DNA of 64,000 nucleotides from Heloderma charlesbogerti (Eukaryota; Chordata; Lepidosauria; Squamata; Helodermatidae), in contig JANEZZ010001953.1 of assembly GCA_026122225.1 (NCBI GenBank), positions 992,001 to 1,056,000 on the forward strand. The letters are read 5' to 3'. The notes beneath the pieces were generated by a model. It did no database searches. It had not been told where the DNA came from and saw only the letters and a list, made by a program, of their open reading frames with translations. Both the position numbers and the translations under genes were made by a program. Below, piece after piece: positions 21,241-32,251 of the stretch (position 1 is the first letter of the stretch; each line of letters begins with the position of its first letter).

Positions 21241-24200
21241 AGGGTGGCCATGTGTCCTCTTTTACAGAGGAATGTCCTCCATTTGAAGGGCTCTCCTGTC
21301 CAATTGCAGTTTATAGATAAAGGACCATAAGAACTGTTGCCTGTCACCAGTTAGCACCTGAATAGCAGACTGAACAGGCAGCCACAAAGGTCACCTGGTC
21401 ACAGTCGTCTGCACTATGGTGAGGTTGTTGTTGTTGTTCAGTCGTTCAGTCGTGTCCGACTCTTCGTGACCCCATGGACCATAGCACCCCAGGCCTTCCT
21501 GTCCTGCGCTCTCTCCCGGAGTGTGCTCAAGTTCATATTCATTGCATCGGTGATGCTATCTAGCCATCTCATCCTCTGCCATCCCCTTCTCCTTTTGCCT
21601 TCAGTCTTTCCCAGCATCAGGGTCTTTTCCAGAGAGTTTTCTCTTTGCATTAGGTGGCCAAAATACTGGAGCTTCAGCTTCAGTATCTGTCCTTCCAATG
21701 AGCACTCAGGGTTGATTTCCTTTAGGATGGACTGATTTGACCTCCTTGCAGTCCAGGGGACTCATAAGAGTCTTCTCCAGCACCACAGTTCGAAAGCATC
21801 AATTCTTTGGCGCTCAGCCTTCCTTATAGTCCAGCTCTCACAGCCATACATTACTACTGGGAAAACTGTAGCTTTGATTAGACGGACCTTTGTTGGCAAG
21901 GTGATGTCTCTGCTTCTTACTATGCTGTCTAGGTTGGCCATAGCTTTCCTCCCAAGGAGCAAGCGTCTTTTAATTTCATGGCTACAGTCACCGTCTGTGG
22001 TGATCTTGGAGCCCAAGAAAGTAAAATCTGTCACTGCTTCCATTTCTTCCTCTTCTATACGCCAGGAAGTGATAGGGCCAGATGCCATGATCTTAGTTTT
22101 TTTAATGTTGAGTTTCAAACCAGCTTTTGCACTCTCCTCTTTCACCCTCAACAAGGGGCTCTTTAGATCCTCTTCGCTTTCTGCCACTAGGGTGGTATCG
22201 TCTGCATATCGGAGGTTGTTGATAATTCTCCCAGCAATCTTAATTCCGACCTCTGATTCATCCAACCCGGCATTTCTCATGATGTACTCTGCATATAAGT
22301 TAAATAAGCAGGGTGACAATATGCAGGCTTGTCATACTCTTTTCCCAATTTTGAACCGATCGGTTGTTCCATGTCCGGTTCTTACTGTTGCTTCTTGACC
22401 CTCGTACAGGTTTCTCAGGAGACAGGTAAGGTGGTCTGGTACTCCCATCACTTTAAGAATTTGCCACAGTTTGTTGTGATCCACACAATCAAAGGCTTTA
22501 GCGTAGTCAATGAAGCAGAAATAGACGTTTTTCTGGAATTCTCTTGCTTTCTCCATGATGCAGCGAATGTTGGCAATTTGATCTCTAGTTCCTCTGCCTC
22601 TTCGAAACCCCACTTGTACTTCCGGTAGTTCTCGGTTCGCATACTGCTGAAGCTTCACTTGTAGGATTTTGAGCATCACCTTGCTGGCATGTGAAATGAA
22701 CGCAATTATGCAATAATTTGAACACTCTTTGGCATTGCCCTTCTTTGGAATTGGAATGTAAACTGAACTTTTCCAGTCTTGCGGCCATTGTTGAGTGTTC
22801 CAAATTTGTTGGCATATTGAATGCAGCACTTTAACAGCATCATCTTTTAGGATTTTAAATAGCTCAGCTGGAATACTGTCATCTCCGCTAGCTTTGTTGT
22901 TAGTAATGCTTCCTAAGGCCCACTTAACTTCGCTGTCTAGGATGTCCAGCTCAAGTTTAGTGACTGCACTATCATGGCTATCAGGGACATTAAGATCTTT
23001 CCTGTATAGTTCTTCTGTGTATTCTTGCCACCTCTTCTTCATCTCATCTGCTTGTCTTAGGTCCCTGCCTTCTTTGTCCTTTATCATGCCCGTCTTTGCA
23101 CAAAACGTTCCCTTGAGATCTCCAATTTTCTTGAAGAGATCTCTAGTCTTTCCCATTCTGTTGTTTTCCTCCATTTCTTTGCATTGTTCATTTAAGAAGG
23201 CCTTCTTGTCTCTCCTTGCTATTTTCTGGAACTCTGCATTCAGTTGGATATATCTTCCCCTTTCTCCCTTGCTTTTCGCTTCCCTTCTTTCCTCAGCTAC
23301 TTGTAAAGCCTCATCAGACAGCCACTTGGCTTTCTTGCATTTCTTTTTCTTTGGGATGGATTTCGTTGCTGCCTCCTGAACAATGTTACGGACCTCCGTC
23401 CATAGTTCCTCAGGCACCCTGTCTATCAGGTCTAATCCCTGAAATGTATTCCTCACCTCCACTGTATATTCATCAGGGATATGATTTAGGTCATACCTGA
23501 ATGGTTTAGTGGTTTTCCTTACATTCTTCAATTTAAGCCGAAATTTTGCAAGAAGCAGCTCATGATCTGAGCCACAGTCAGCTCCAGGTCTTGTTTTTAC
23601 TGACTATATGGAGCTTCTCCATCTTTGGCTGCAAAGGACATAATCAATCTGATTTCGATATTGACCATCTGGTGATGTCCATGTGTAGAGTCGTCTCTTG
23701 TGCTGTTGGAAAAGAGTGTTTGCTATGATCAGCGTGTTCTCTTGGCAAAACTCTATTAGCCTTTGTCCTGCTTCATTTTGTACACCAAGGCCATGCCTGC
23801 CTGTTATCCCGGTGATTTCTTGACTTCCTACTTTAGCATTCCAATCCCCTATGATGAAGAGGACATCTTTTTTTGGTGTTAGTTCTAGAAGGTGTTGTAG
23901 GTCTTCACAGAACTGATCAACCTCAGCTTCTTCGGCATCAGTGGTTGGGGCATAGACTTGAATTACTGTGATGTTGAATGGTTTGCCTTGGATTCGTACT
24001 GAGATCATTCTATCATTTTTAAGATTGTACCCCAGTACTGCTTTTCCCACCCTTTTGTTGACTATGAGTGCTACTCCATTTCTTCTAAGGGATTCTTGCC
24101 CACAATAGTAGATATGATGGTCACCTGAATTAAATTCACCCATGCCTGTCCATTTTAGTTTGCTGATTCCCAAGATGTCGATGTTCAATCTTGCCATCTC

Positions 24201-24741
24201 ATGTTTGACCACCTCCAGCTTACCTTGATTCATTGATCTGACATTCCAGGTTCCTAAACAATATTGTTCTTTACAGCATCGGATTTTCTTTTCACCACCA
24301 GACACATCCGCAGCTGAGTGTCCTTTCGGCTTTGGCCCAGCCGCTTCACTCTTTCTGGCGCTACTTGGAAATACCCTCTGCTCTTCCCCAGTAGTATATT
24401 GGACACCTTCCGACCTGAGGGGCTCATCTTCCGGCGTCATATCTTTTAGCCTTGTGATACGTTCCATGGGGTTTTCTTGGCAAGAATACTGGAGTGGGTT
24501 GCCATTTCCTTCTCCAGTGGACCACATTTTGTCAGAATTCTCCGCCATGACCTGTCTGTCTTGGGTGGCCCTGCACGGCATAGCTTATGGCTTCACTGAG
24601 TTACGCAAGCCCCTTCGCCACAACAAGGCAGTGAAGTTATAACAATTATTTCTACGATTGCATCGATACATACAAATTAGCATATGCAAATACATGCCTT
24701 CCTTTATCCTCTTTTTTTGGTGAAGCATATGTGGCCACCCT
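21241..24741. mobile_element. Inverted-repeat element split by a Bov-B insertion
   Basis: AGGGTGGCCATGTGTCCTCT at 21241 and GTGGCCACCCT ending at 24741 are inverted ends. The right segment (24620-24741) read in reverse matches the left half of the element at 6494-6673 (AAAAAAGAGGATAAA, GCTAATTTGTATGTAT). The left segment (21241-21423) and the right segment are therefore two halves of one short DNA element that the Bov-B at 21424-24620 has separated. Confidence 0.65.
21424..24620 (-). mobile_element. Nearly full-length Bov-B (RTE clade) LINE
   Basis: An approximately 3.2-kb Bov-B on the minus strand, about consensus length. From 24581 down to 21438 a single frame of about 1,048 codons runs without any frameshift. 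An APE endonuclease domain is first (LGTWNVRSMNQGK, GDWNAKVG, SDHELL), then the RT (FCFIDYAKAFDCVDH, ILSPCLFNLYAEYIM, catalytic YADDTTLVAE intact), then the C-terminal domain ending KSRTRLND. Only three stops interrupt it: TAG near 23604, TGA near 22332 and TGA near 21762; all are explicable as C-to-T changes. The usual catalytic Glu of the endonuclease ('ISEL' in this family, from memory) is Lys here (ISKLKWTG). The tail is CAACAA repeats at 21424. It is inactive but recent-looking. Confidence 0.95.
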
Positions 24742-25395
24742 TGTTCCGCTGAGCCCAGTGAGGAACAACTCCTAGATGCACAGGTCTGTGCACACGAGAA
24801 GATATGGACTGTGCCACACATTTTTTACTGAACTAGTTGAACTGCTTTGGGGATATGATTTATAAATTAGATTCCATATATAGAAGATATGCTAGCTAGA
24901 AAGAGATGGGCATAGAGTCAAAGCAGCTGTTGAAATCATTGGCATCTGGGCAGGGCCAAGTGGATCTCCTTCCAGCTAACGGGCCTTGGCAGTTAAGATG
25001 TGATGCTTCTGAGTTATACAGAACTATTCTTCAGGTGTGCATACAATATAGTTCTCTCTTTCAGTAACCAACACGGCATTCACTACTTATATCCATTTAT
25101 TGTTCTTAAATGAGAGCAATGAAATATGGTCATGCATGATCCAGCTCCCTGAATTCTCCTGTTCTGGAAAAGCGACCTAAGCTACCTGCCTACTCAAATA
25201 GTGCTGTTTTCTTTATATTCTTCTCAAGGTGATGTGATATGCACTTATTTTTTGCTGAGTGTACATGAGCAAAAAGAAACCCTACTTAAATGTTAACAGT
25301 AAATATCAGAAAATTTAAAAATCAACAAAAAGTAACCCAGTATTACAAAGCCTAAAAGAGTTGTTGGTTTGTTGACCCCAAGTAACTGACACTTG
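24742..25395. other. Unassigned sequence
   Basis: No gene or repeat recognised. Confidence 0.35.
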
Positions 25396-25408
25396 TTAAC
25401 TTGAATTA

Positions 25409-25738
25409 AAGGTGTCCCCAACCAGTCGTGTCCGACTCTAGGGTGCGGTGCTCATCCCCGTTTCTAAGCCGAAGAGCCAGCGCTGTCCAAAGACGCTTCC
25501 GTGGTCATGTGGCCGGCATGGCTGAACACCGAGGTGCACGGAACGCTGTTACCTTTCCCGCCGAGGCGGTACCTATTTATCTACTTGCAATTTCTTGCTT
25601 TCGAACTGCTAGGTTGGCAGAAGCTGGGACTGAAGATGGGAGCTCACTCCGTCACGGAGCACTCGGGTCTCGAACTGCTGACCTGCCGACTTTCCAGTCT
25701 GCAGTTCAGCGTCTTAACCACTAAGCCACCACGGCCCA
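25409..25738 (-). mobile_element. Sauria SINE, 3' half of composite
   Basis: Read in reverse: GGGCCGTGGTGGCTTAGTGG, TTAAGACGCTGAACTGCAGA, then the tail CTAGAGTCGGACACGACTGG and GGACACCTTTAATTC. It is nearly the same as the copy at 5417-5753, with scattered differences. Confidence 0.9.
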
Positions 25739-26035
25739 AAGGAAAGGTTCCTCCTGTGCAAGCACCGGGTCATTACTGACCCCTAGAGGGACGCCGCTTG
25801 CGCTAGCATTTTTGTGGCAGACTATAGCGGGGTGGGTTGCCATTGCCTTCCCCAGTCATGACTACCTTTCCCCCAGCAAGCTGGGTACTCACTTTACCGA
25901 CCTCGGAAGGATGGAAGGCTGAGTCAACCTGAGCCGGCTACTTGGGACCCAGCTTCCGCTGGGATCGAACTCAAGTCGTGGGGAGAGCTTTGGTTGCTAT
26001 ACAGCCGCCTACCACTCTGCGCCACACGAGGCTCT
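25739..26035 (-). mobile_element. Second tRNA-derived SINE, 5' half of composite
   Basis: Read in reverse: GAGCCTCGTGTGGCGCAGAG (A-box-like TGGCGCAGAGTGG), then GAGTTCGATCCCAGCGG (B-box-like GTTCGATCC). The body contains CCTTCCATCCTTCCGAGGTC and CTAGAGGGACGC in opposite sense, and the 3' end is CCTTTCCTTT. This is a tRNA-like head with a body unlike the Sauria SINE. The family name is not certain. Confidence 0.72.
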
Positions 26036-26048
26036 TTAACTTGAATTA

Positions 26049-27027
26049 CTGAACTTGTATATCATGTCTCTGATTTCTGAATGTTTTGTTCGTTTTTAAT
26101 CTCACTTTGTAAAACAGTCCCTACAATCGTGTGTGTGTGTGAGAGAGATTTTCCCATACTGACTTTCATACACACACAAAATCCTCACTATTCATGCATC
26201 TGATGGTGGACTTTGACCCATGAATACCTCTTTAGTAGATATGGAGCTCTTTGTTGTTTTCCCTGATTTGGAGGCTCTCTTGTTCACAAGCAATGAACTG
26301 CATTGCTGCATTTTTGCAGTTGGTCTGCAAAACTTGTGGTGAGCCATGAAATCCAACATAGCAACACCTGGGTACTGTCAGATGGGGCCTGGCTGCATTT
26401 GTCAATGTTGGTGGGTTTGTCAGACCCCCTACATGTGCCTGAGGTTTCCTGTGCTGAAAACTTCCTGTCTTTCTTTTACTGTCTCTCCTATTCTAGATTA
26501 CAAAGAAACAGCAGCCTGAGGACATTTGAAAATCTCACAGTTAAAAACTAAAACTATTTGGACCTGTAATGATTTACCATGTCACAACTGCCTGGTGAGG
26601 CAGGCCAGCTGTGCACCCTTCTATCCAATCCGTAGGTTGCTGTCACCTCACCCCACCCCGCAGCCCTGGGGAGGGAGCCCTGGGAGCTATGAGCTAATTC
26701 TCTGCATGGGGTGAGGTTGTGACCAGCTGGATCCCCCGTTACTATGGTCAGGCAGCGAGCTTTCCCCTTACTTCCCCTTAGGCATAAGCGAAGCCGCTCT
26801 GGTGGAATTGTCAGAAACACACACCCAAACCTCAGGTACAAATTGAAAGAAAATATTTCTTAAAGGAATATAATAAGAGTAGAGATGTAAAATTTCTAGA
26901 AATCTTGAGGCCATGGGAAAAAAAAACATTTTCAGGGAAAAAAGAATTTTGGGAAAAATTTAAAAAGAAGCAAAACATTTTTTTTTTTTTTACCATTCTT
27001 TACAGATATAAAGTCACTTTGTTGCTT
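26049..27027. other. Unassigned sequence
   Basis: A short GT run lies at about 26130-26142 and a poly-T at about 26980-26992. No gene recognised. Confidence 0.35.
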
Positions 27028-27163
27028 TAGGACAGCCTTCCACAGGACTACCTCTGGTGTCCTCCAGATAATTTGGACTTCAGCTCCCATCAGCCTCAGG
27101 CAGAATAACCAATGGTCAGGAATGCTGGGTATTGTAATCCAAAACATCAGGGTGGCACCGGGC
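27028..27163. mobile_element. hAT-like palindromic MITE
   Basis: ACAGCCTTCCACAGGACTAC, GGACTTCAGCTCCCATCAGC, then CAATGGTCAGGAATGCTGGG, TATTGTAATCCAAAACATCA and GGTGGCACCGGGCTG form the two arms of a decayed palindrome of the common sauropsid hAT-type MITE. Terminal CAGCC and GGCTG are inverted. Confidence 0.65.
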
Positions 27164-28744
27164 TGCTTTAGGAACATGAAGCAGCCTTTCTGTTCCTAAA
27201 GTTATAGTATGTATAATTTGGTTTGTTCATAAAGCTATTATATTTTAAAACTTTAAAAACTAAACTCAGTAAATTTGTAATTATTGTCTGAATAAGCTAT
27301 AGTTTTACATTTAATGTACCAAACATTATAGTTTTATGAGCAAATCAAGATATACATAACATATTTTAGGTTCCTATTTAATATCTGAGCAGAGGGAACA
27401 TCAGCAAGTAGTCCCTAAAACATCTGAATCATCCTAGAAGCTAGAAGAAGCAGGAAGAACTGGTGTACAGCTTCTGTTCCTATTTGTAAAGCAGTTTAAG
27501 GAAATTCCTAAAGCTGTTCCTGTTTGTGTGGTAGAGCTTAGGGAAATCTGATCTGAAGGAAAAGTTATTGAGATTTTATGTAGCTGGGAAAGACTCAGCT
27601 TAGGAATGGTAAACAACCATATTTAATTTAAGAAACTTTAAGAAATCTCAACCTATTATTTGACATTTTATTAACTTTTGTAAATAATTTCCATTAATGA
27701 ACATCTTATTTTTTGTTCATTTGGAAAAGTTGTCTGTAGTGGTAGTGTCAGTCCCGTGCCTGTACCATAGGAACCAGGCAACTGAGTTTCTTTTAGGTAA
27801 AGGGGGTTTATTCTAGTGGCAGCAGTTAAAAGGTTTCATAGCTGAGGCAGCATTCCCAAGTGGTGAGTTCTAATTGAGAACTTCATTAAAAACTGTGTTC
27901 TGTAGACCCAAGCCTCAAAGTTAATTTTTTAAAAAGAAAGAAACATACGTGGGATAACCCACATGTTGTTCCATTGCAAGCCCGATTTTCCCCCTGAAAT
28001 GTTTCCAGTTTTTTTCCCAGGCCTTCACATCTCTAAATAAGAGATGAAAAGAAAGCAGAGTGGGTACTTGAAAATAAAATACGTAAAAAGCTTGTTAACC
28101 TATGCTAAACTCTTTGAGGTAAAATACAACGCAGTTCTCAGTGTGAGAACTGCAACGTGCACAGCCTCTTAAGGTGGTCAAAAAAAGGGGGGGATCGAGT
28201 GACAGAAGGAATAAAGGAATAAAAATATTCAGTTTTTATTATGTTTGGCGGGGAGGGGGAAGTTGTGACTGCCCAACAGGTATCACCAATCGGAAGAATG
28301 ACACATAAGCGGGCAGGTCCGCTTCTCACCTTTAGGGCTAGGAGATGGACTATCAAAGTGTTAATTAAAAAGCTTTGTCTCTGGCAGACATGATATAGCA
28401 AAAGGCTCCCTGTCTTGCGGATCTGGAAGCCCTGAGAAATACATTTGGTATTCCAAGTAGCTAATGGATGCCAGCAGTGTAACATTCTATGATCGAGGCA
28501 GGGCAATTGTGTCCCATTGATTCCAATCAGTCTGCTCTAAGTATGGATCCAACCCTTAGTCCATCGTCCGTCGTCCGCTTAGTCCATGGTTTGTCATACA
28601 GCATGAAATACAGCTCACACACAGCCTGCTATAGCGTCCCACTAGGGGTGGTGACCATGACTCCCTGCTGCGGGACAGCCCCTCCTTTCTTATTATGGCC
28701 TTGTATTTTTTGTTCTGACCACACAACTGACACATCCTCATGTT
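27164..28744. other. Unassigned sequence
   Basis: AT-rich up to about 28130, more mixed afterwards. The small frames inside have no recognisable domain. Confidence 0.35.
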
Positions 28745-29097
28745 GGTGTTGTGCTGGAATTTCAGGGGCCACGCTACCACCTCGTGCTCTCACAAAGCTT
28801 TTATTCAAGGAAACAGAGGCACAAACGCCGCCGCGGTTCCTGACGCCGAAGGCCCCCGCCTCACAGCACACAAAGGGTTTCATACCGTTGGCTTCAGTCA
28901 CACATTCCATTCCCTTATGAGACAATGTCTTCCGATGTCTTCAACTTTCTTATCTCTCTGCTCCTTCTTCCCCCCTCCCTTATGCTACATCAGCAGTACA
29001 TGACTTATGCCACCTCAGCAGAACATGACTGCCTCGCTTCAAGAAAATGGCGCTCACCTAAAGAGTAACACTAGTTATGCTACTCTTATCCATTACA
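28745..29097 (-). repeat. Candidate solo LTR
   Basis: Read in reverse it starts TGTAATGGATAAGAGTAGCA and ends near CCAGCACAACA. A poly(A) signal lies in CCTTGAATAAAAGCTTTGTG about 65 bp before the end, the order expected for U3-R-U5. No matching second LTR, coding region or convincing short target duplication was found, so this stays a candidate. Confidence 0.38.
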
Positions 29098-29915
29098 GTG
29101 TGCCCTCCCAAATTCCTTTTTTTTTTTTTACAATGTACTAGCTGAATGTATGCCAACAACTTACTGTTATGTGGGTCACTGGGCACATTTGCAATGTTGA
29201 CAGCGTGTTGTCGGCGCTCTCAGAAAATGTCTGCCATGGGAAGGGGGGGTGCCCATTCACAAAATGCTGCTATGGTGGGTGTGGCCAGTCCCACAGCACT
29301 CATTTCCCAGAAGGCAAATTGATGAGACTGAAAAAAAGGTAACTTGCCCCCAAACCCAAGTATAAGGCAAAGGTTGGGTCTCCACTCCAAAATAAATTTT
29401 AAAAAACCACTCTTTTGAACCCTCAGTTTTCTACTCCATCCATTCCACAGAAGGCAAACTTGTGAGGCTTTGAGATAAGTAACTTGGCCAAGGAAGCGTG
29501 TACAAGGCAAATGTGGGGCCTGATCCCTACATACCGAATCACATATTTGTCCCTCACAAAGCAAAATAAAATACCAAAGAAGATACACTAGCGATACTCG
29601 GAGAATCACATATATGTACACAGGCAAAACTCCACACCAAAATAGCCCTCACCATTTTTATTTTCCAGCAATGTCTCTGAGACTCAGAGGCATTCACTGG
29701 AAATGCCCAGTGCTTCACTTTGTAGCATGCCAGCCTCCCAGTTTAAAAAATAAGAAATTAAAATATCTTTAAAAGTAAAATAAAATCAGAAGGAGCCTGG
29801 CAGGTGCCCAGAGAGGTGGGCACATTGGTGCCCTGGTGCTAACCTGAATTCTGCAGGCCTTCATAACCTATGACCTTGTATCTATTCTTATGCAAACTTT
29901 GTGCTACCAGTTTAC
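29098..29915. other. Unassigned sequence
   Basis: A poly-T run lies at about 29119-29131. Weak internal repetition of 'AAGGCAAA.GT.GGG' near 29367 and 29505. No gene recognised. Confidence 0.3.
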
Positions 29916-30275
29916 AGGCAGAATCCTTTATGGGGGCTTATGCCCCCACCAATTCCCTTCCGCAAGCGGTGGATCCTGCTGATTGCGTTGCGCAAGTGGG
30001 ACTGACTGCATACACAAGGGAGATTTAGCATTTCCTAGGGGAAGTCCCGAAACAGCAGAAACGCTCATTTCTGGAAGGAGGCAGCTCTCTTATGCAAGCT
30101 CTGCCAACCTGCCTCCTTCCAGAAACAAGTGCTTCCACTCGTTTTGGGTTCTCCCCCCCCCAGGGGGGGAGGCACTCAATCACCATTGTGCAAGCGGGCG
30201 GGGGCACTTGTGCAACTCAATCGGCGGGCAGAAGGGAATCGGCAGGGACACAAGCGCCCCGTTGGATTCTGCCCT
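29916..30275. mobile_element. GC-rich MITE with GGCAGAATCC ends
   Basis: Left end AGGCAGAATCCTTTATGGGG and right end GTTGGATTCTGCCCT are inverted repeats. Inside, TTTCTGGAAGGAGGCAG (about 30068) and CTGCCTCCTTCCAGAAAC (about 30109) are a near-perfect inverted pair, and ATGGGGGCTTATGCCCCC is a further small hairpin. Length about 360 bp; non-coding. The left end near 3032 seems related. Confidence 0.62.
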
Positions 30276-31199
30276 GTGATTTATATATGGATGTGTAAGA
30301 TATGGATGTGTTTAAGCCAGATATGCCTTTGGACTCCTACATAGTTCTACAATTGTCATATTGGTGCTCCTATTTAATATTGCACTGTTACTGGAAAAGG
30401 GTAGGTTGACAGATATAAAATGATGGTGGTGCTATTCACTAGCTTAGTTGGCTTTTTAAAGAATTCATCCATGGTCTATCAAAGCTATTAGCTGTAATAA
30501 CTAAATGGAACCTCCATGTTCAGAAGCAGTATACCTCTGAATATCACATGCTGGAAGCAATCAACAGGAGAGGTTTCATGCTCTGCTTATGAACTTCTAA
30601 GAGGCTTCTGGCTGGACTCAGTAGGAGATAGAATGCTGGGCTAGTCCCTGGTCTAATCCAGCTAAGCTTGTTCTTATGTTCCATGTTCTTAAGTAGCCTC
30701 CTGAGTCCTCCTGCATCTGCATACTGGTTGCTGGATATGTGAGGTGGCTACAGTGCACCTGTCATCCAAGCCTCTAAGATGAGGCATAATGGGTTGCAGT
30801 TCTCCGGTGAAGGATGCAGCACGCTGCCTGCCGATACATTTGTCCCCAGTGGGCTCCATATGTACCTAGAGTTTCCAACTCACATGTGTATGAGCTGGAT
30901 TAGGCAGTAGGGCAGCTAAGACTGGACCTTGGGGTTGACATGCAGGGCTCCACAGCCCAGCCCAGCTCAGCCCCCCACCCCAAATAATCACTCAGAGAGT
31001 GGCAGGTGACAGGGGCAGTGGCAACCAGGCCCTAGACTAACATTGGCATTCCAGAGCCCACCGGGACTGTCCCTGGGTGCTGCAGCATCTTCTATTTAAA
31101 AATGATTGTATAGTCAGTTACAGATGCTCATTTTATTATTTTTACTTTAAATATATACTACTTTCTATAACAAAGTAATGCTTATTCCTAAGTAAATAT
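30276..31199. other. Mostly unassigned; CR1-like 3' tail
   Basis: About 30530-30680 contains ATCACATGCTGGAAGCAATC, GCTTCTGGCTGGACTCAGTA, GAATGCTGGGCTAGTCCCTG and ends CTTGTTCTTATGTT. This resembles the 3' UTR of the CR1/L3-like fragment at 50620-51085 (AGAATGCTGGACCTTGGTCT, CTCTTCTTATGTTC). Nothing else was recognised. Confidence 0.45.
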
Positions 31200-31586
31200 G
31201 GGCTTCTCTACATTAAGCAAAAATCCCACATCCTTACTGGGGCTTTTTTCTTCTGGAGTATTTCTGAGTTTACAATGGGCTTCTTTAGACAGTGAACATG
31301 TGATTTGGAATTGAAACTTCCCTTCTCAGCACTGATCTATATGTTCAATGAAACAGCACCATCTAGCGGCTAAATTATAGCACAATGGCGGCATTTCACA
31401 CTGCCGATATGGCATCATTAAGGTTTATTACAGCTTATCTCCAATCTTTTTGAAAGTGGGATAACGGGGGTTAAAGGGGGGGAAGTGCGGGAGATGTCAT
31501 GGAGGCTGACATCGTGTAAAGGACCTGCAAACTTCCATGAGTGGCCAATCACAAACTTGCAATAAAAGCCTCGTGTAGAAATGCCC
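31200..31586 (+). mobile_element. AGGC-type MITE, complete copy
   Basis: Starts GGGCTTCTCTACATTAAGCA and ends AATAAAAGCCTCGTGTAGAA followed by ATGCCC. The inner right part (GACATCGTGTAAAGGACCTG, GAGTGGCCAATCACAAACTT) matches 51717-52070 closely. Length 387 bp, non-coding. Confidence 0.72.
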
Positions 31587-32204
31587 TAGGTTTAGTATTC
31601 GGGTAGCAGAAGCAATTCCATTTTATGCCAGTAGTCATGATGGTGCTATGATTTAAGTGGGTTCAAAATGCGAAACTGCACATGCTCAGAGTTTCCTTTT
31701 CTTTTGATGTTATTGTCAGGGTTGGTAAACAATTGGGGGGTTATCTTTTTTGCTCTAATATATTGGGGATGTCGAAGCAATTGTACACCACGGAATGGCA
31801 GTGTGGGGTGGGAGAAGAAGAGAAATGCTAGTTGTGTGCTTCCAGGGTCTAAAATTGCCAAGCAGCAACAGTCAGATCAGATCTAAGATTTTCTAGTCCC
31901 CAGTGTGTTTCATTTTCTTATATCTTCGACTTGGCTGTTCTCAGGAACACAAAGAAACCACAATCTAGCCACAACCACCTCGCTGATACATCTGGGGTTT
32001 TCTGGCAGTTGATTGCACATGCAAAACAGGTGGTTCTCCCATGGTATCATTCACTGGACATAAATATTAGCTGGAGATTAAACATTTGTTTTTAGCTGCA
32101 TTTATATACACACACCCTTGGCTCTTATCCAAGTAGGCTGTGTGACAAAGGCACAAAACAGACAGAATGTGTCATGGGCTGCCTCCTAAAGTAGCAGCAT
32201 CAAG

Positions 32205-32251
<47 letters not shown>

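Larger units (their letters stand above)
25396..26048 (-). mobile_element. Composite SINE insertion within one target duplication
   Basis: TTAACTTGAATTA occurs at 25396-25408 and again at 26036-26048. Between these two copies lie a Sauria SINE (25409-25738) and a different tRNA-derived SINE (25739-26035), both in minus orientation and adjoining without spacer. No second duplication was seen at the inner junction, which suggests that both arrived as one dimeric transcript. Confidence 0.75.

Noticed and set aside
22795..23379. 194-codon + strand frame opposite the Bov-B RT
   Set aside because: It is the antisense shadow of a well-supported RT; the same shadow appears opposite the 33-34 kb copy.
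28489..28925. 143-codon frame on + strand
   Set aside because: It overlaps the candidate LTR on the opposite strand and shows no domain.
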